A stretch of DNA of 64,000 nucleotides from NCBI GenBank assembly GCA_934437985.1, contig CAKSBI010000008.1:1-64000 (forward strand), read 5' to 3'. Source of the stretch: an uncultured Lachnospiraceae bacterium (lineage in GTDB: Bacteria; Bacillota; Clostridia; Lachnospirales; Lachnospiraceae). Position numbers and translations under genes: made by a program. The notes under the pieces are model-generated. The model saw nothing but the letters and a program-made list of their open reading frames with translations, ran no database searches and was not told the DNA's origin. The number at the start of each line of letters is the position of its first letter. Positions within the stretch are counted from its first letter, which is position 1. Shown here piece by piece: positions 63,911 to 64,000 of the stretch.

Positions 63911-64000
63911 ATGAAGTGGGATGATGCGGTAACATGTGTAAAAGGAATTGGCAGTAAGACAGCTGCGGTTCTTAATCATCTTGGTATTGATACTGTCGGC
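63911..64000 (+). CDS. recG: ATP-dependent DNA helicase RecG, first 30 codons
   Basis: GGAGG precedes ATG 63911, and the frame reads VTCVKGIGSKTAAVLNHLGI to the window edge, the helix-hairpin-helix start of RecG. RecG follows yloV in many Firmicutes. Only the beginning is in the window. Confidence 0.85.
   Translation, partial: MKWDDAVTCVKGIGSKTAAVLNHLGIDTVG

Overview
The window looks like chromosomal DNA of a motile, spore-forming, anaerobic Firmicute of the Lachnospiraceae type (Lachnospira, Agathobacter or Roseburia relatives). This rests on the moderately AT-rich base composition, strong GGAGG ribosome sites, secreted proteins with Thr/Pro linkers, a CptIN-like type III toxin-antitoxin locus, pseudaminic-acid genes typical of flagellin glycosylation, chemotaxis receptors with a CheV, and GerW/YtfJ, YaaH-like and patatin genes. 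The tmRNA tag reads AEDNLAYAA. The genus is an inference.

Region 1-2300 is accessory: fragments of mobile-element genes, a complete type III toxin-antitoxin locus (RNA repeats, terminator, CptN-like toxin), a short ribbon-helix-helix gene on the minus strand, then a tRNA cluster Thr(TGT)-Met(CAT)-Asp(GTC). Region 2.4-7.4 kb holds an L,D-transpeptidase, a TetR regulator with an operator inside its promoter, a membrane chemotaxis receptor, and decayed pieces of ABC ATPases and a PAS protein. Region 7.4-13.9 kb is one probable operon: hybrid histidine kinase, pseF, pseG, pseI, a hexapeptide acyltransferase and a HAD phosphatase. Region 14-20.9 kb has a LysM-GH18 enzyme, a patatin, a second chemotaxis receptor and a large secreted CotH-domain protein.

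Region 21-26.4 kb is a peptide-sensing type module: response regulator, sensor kinase, ABC ATPase, FtsX permease, with a palindrome before the ABC genes. A secreted CE1-type esterase follows, then the core block gpmI, secG, rnr, smpB, ssrA. Directly after ssrA lies a three-gene SPFH/zinc-ribbon/TM2 module that looks acquired. Region 35.9-41.7 kb carries a membrane-anchored FKBP/trigger-factor-like foldase, a two-component system, a lipoprotein and CheV. Region 41.7-49 kb carries a zinc-ribbon membrane protein with 78-bp repeats, hisH, hisF, ung, a DEAD-box helicase with an Arg/Asp/Gly tail and a LysM protein.

Region 48.5-53.2 kb pairs a PurF-like protein lacking the glutaminase cysteine with carB without carA. 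After it come a rhomboid-like zinc-finger membrane protein, a 1074-residue double glycosyltransferase with a discoidin-like middle, two unknown proteins, the DUF2953-GerW pair, rpmB, yloU, fakA/yloV and the first 30 codons of recG.

The best leads are the CptIN locus with covarying repeats, the PurF-like/CarB pair, the glycosyltransferase fusion, the SPFH-TM2 module beside ssrA, and the kinase-headed pseudaminic-acid operon. No CRISPR array, intact insertion sequence, rRNA or phage was seen.
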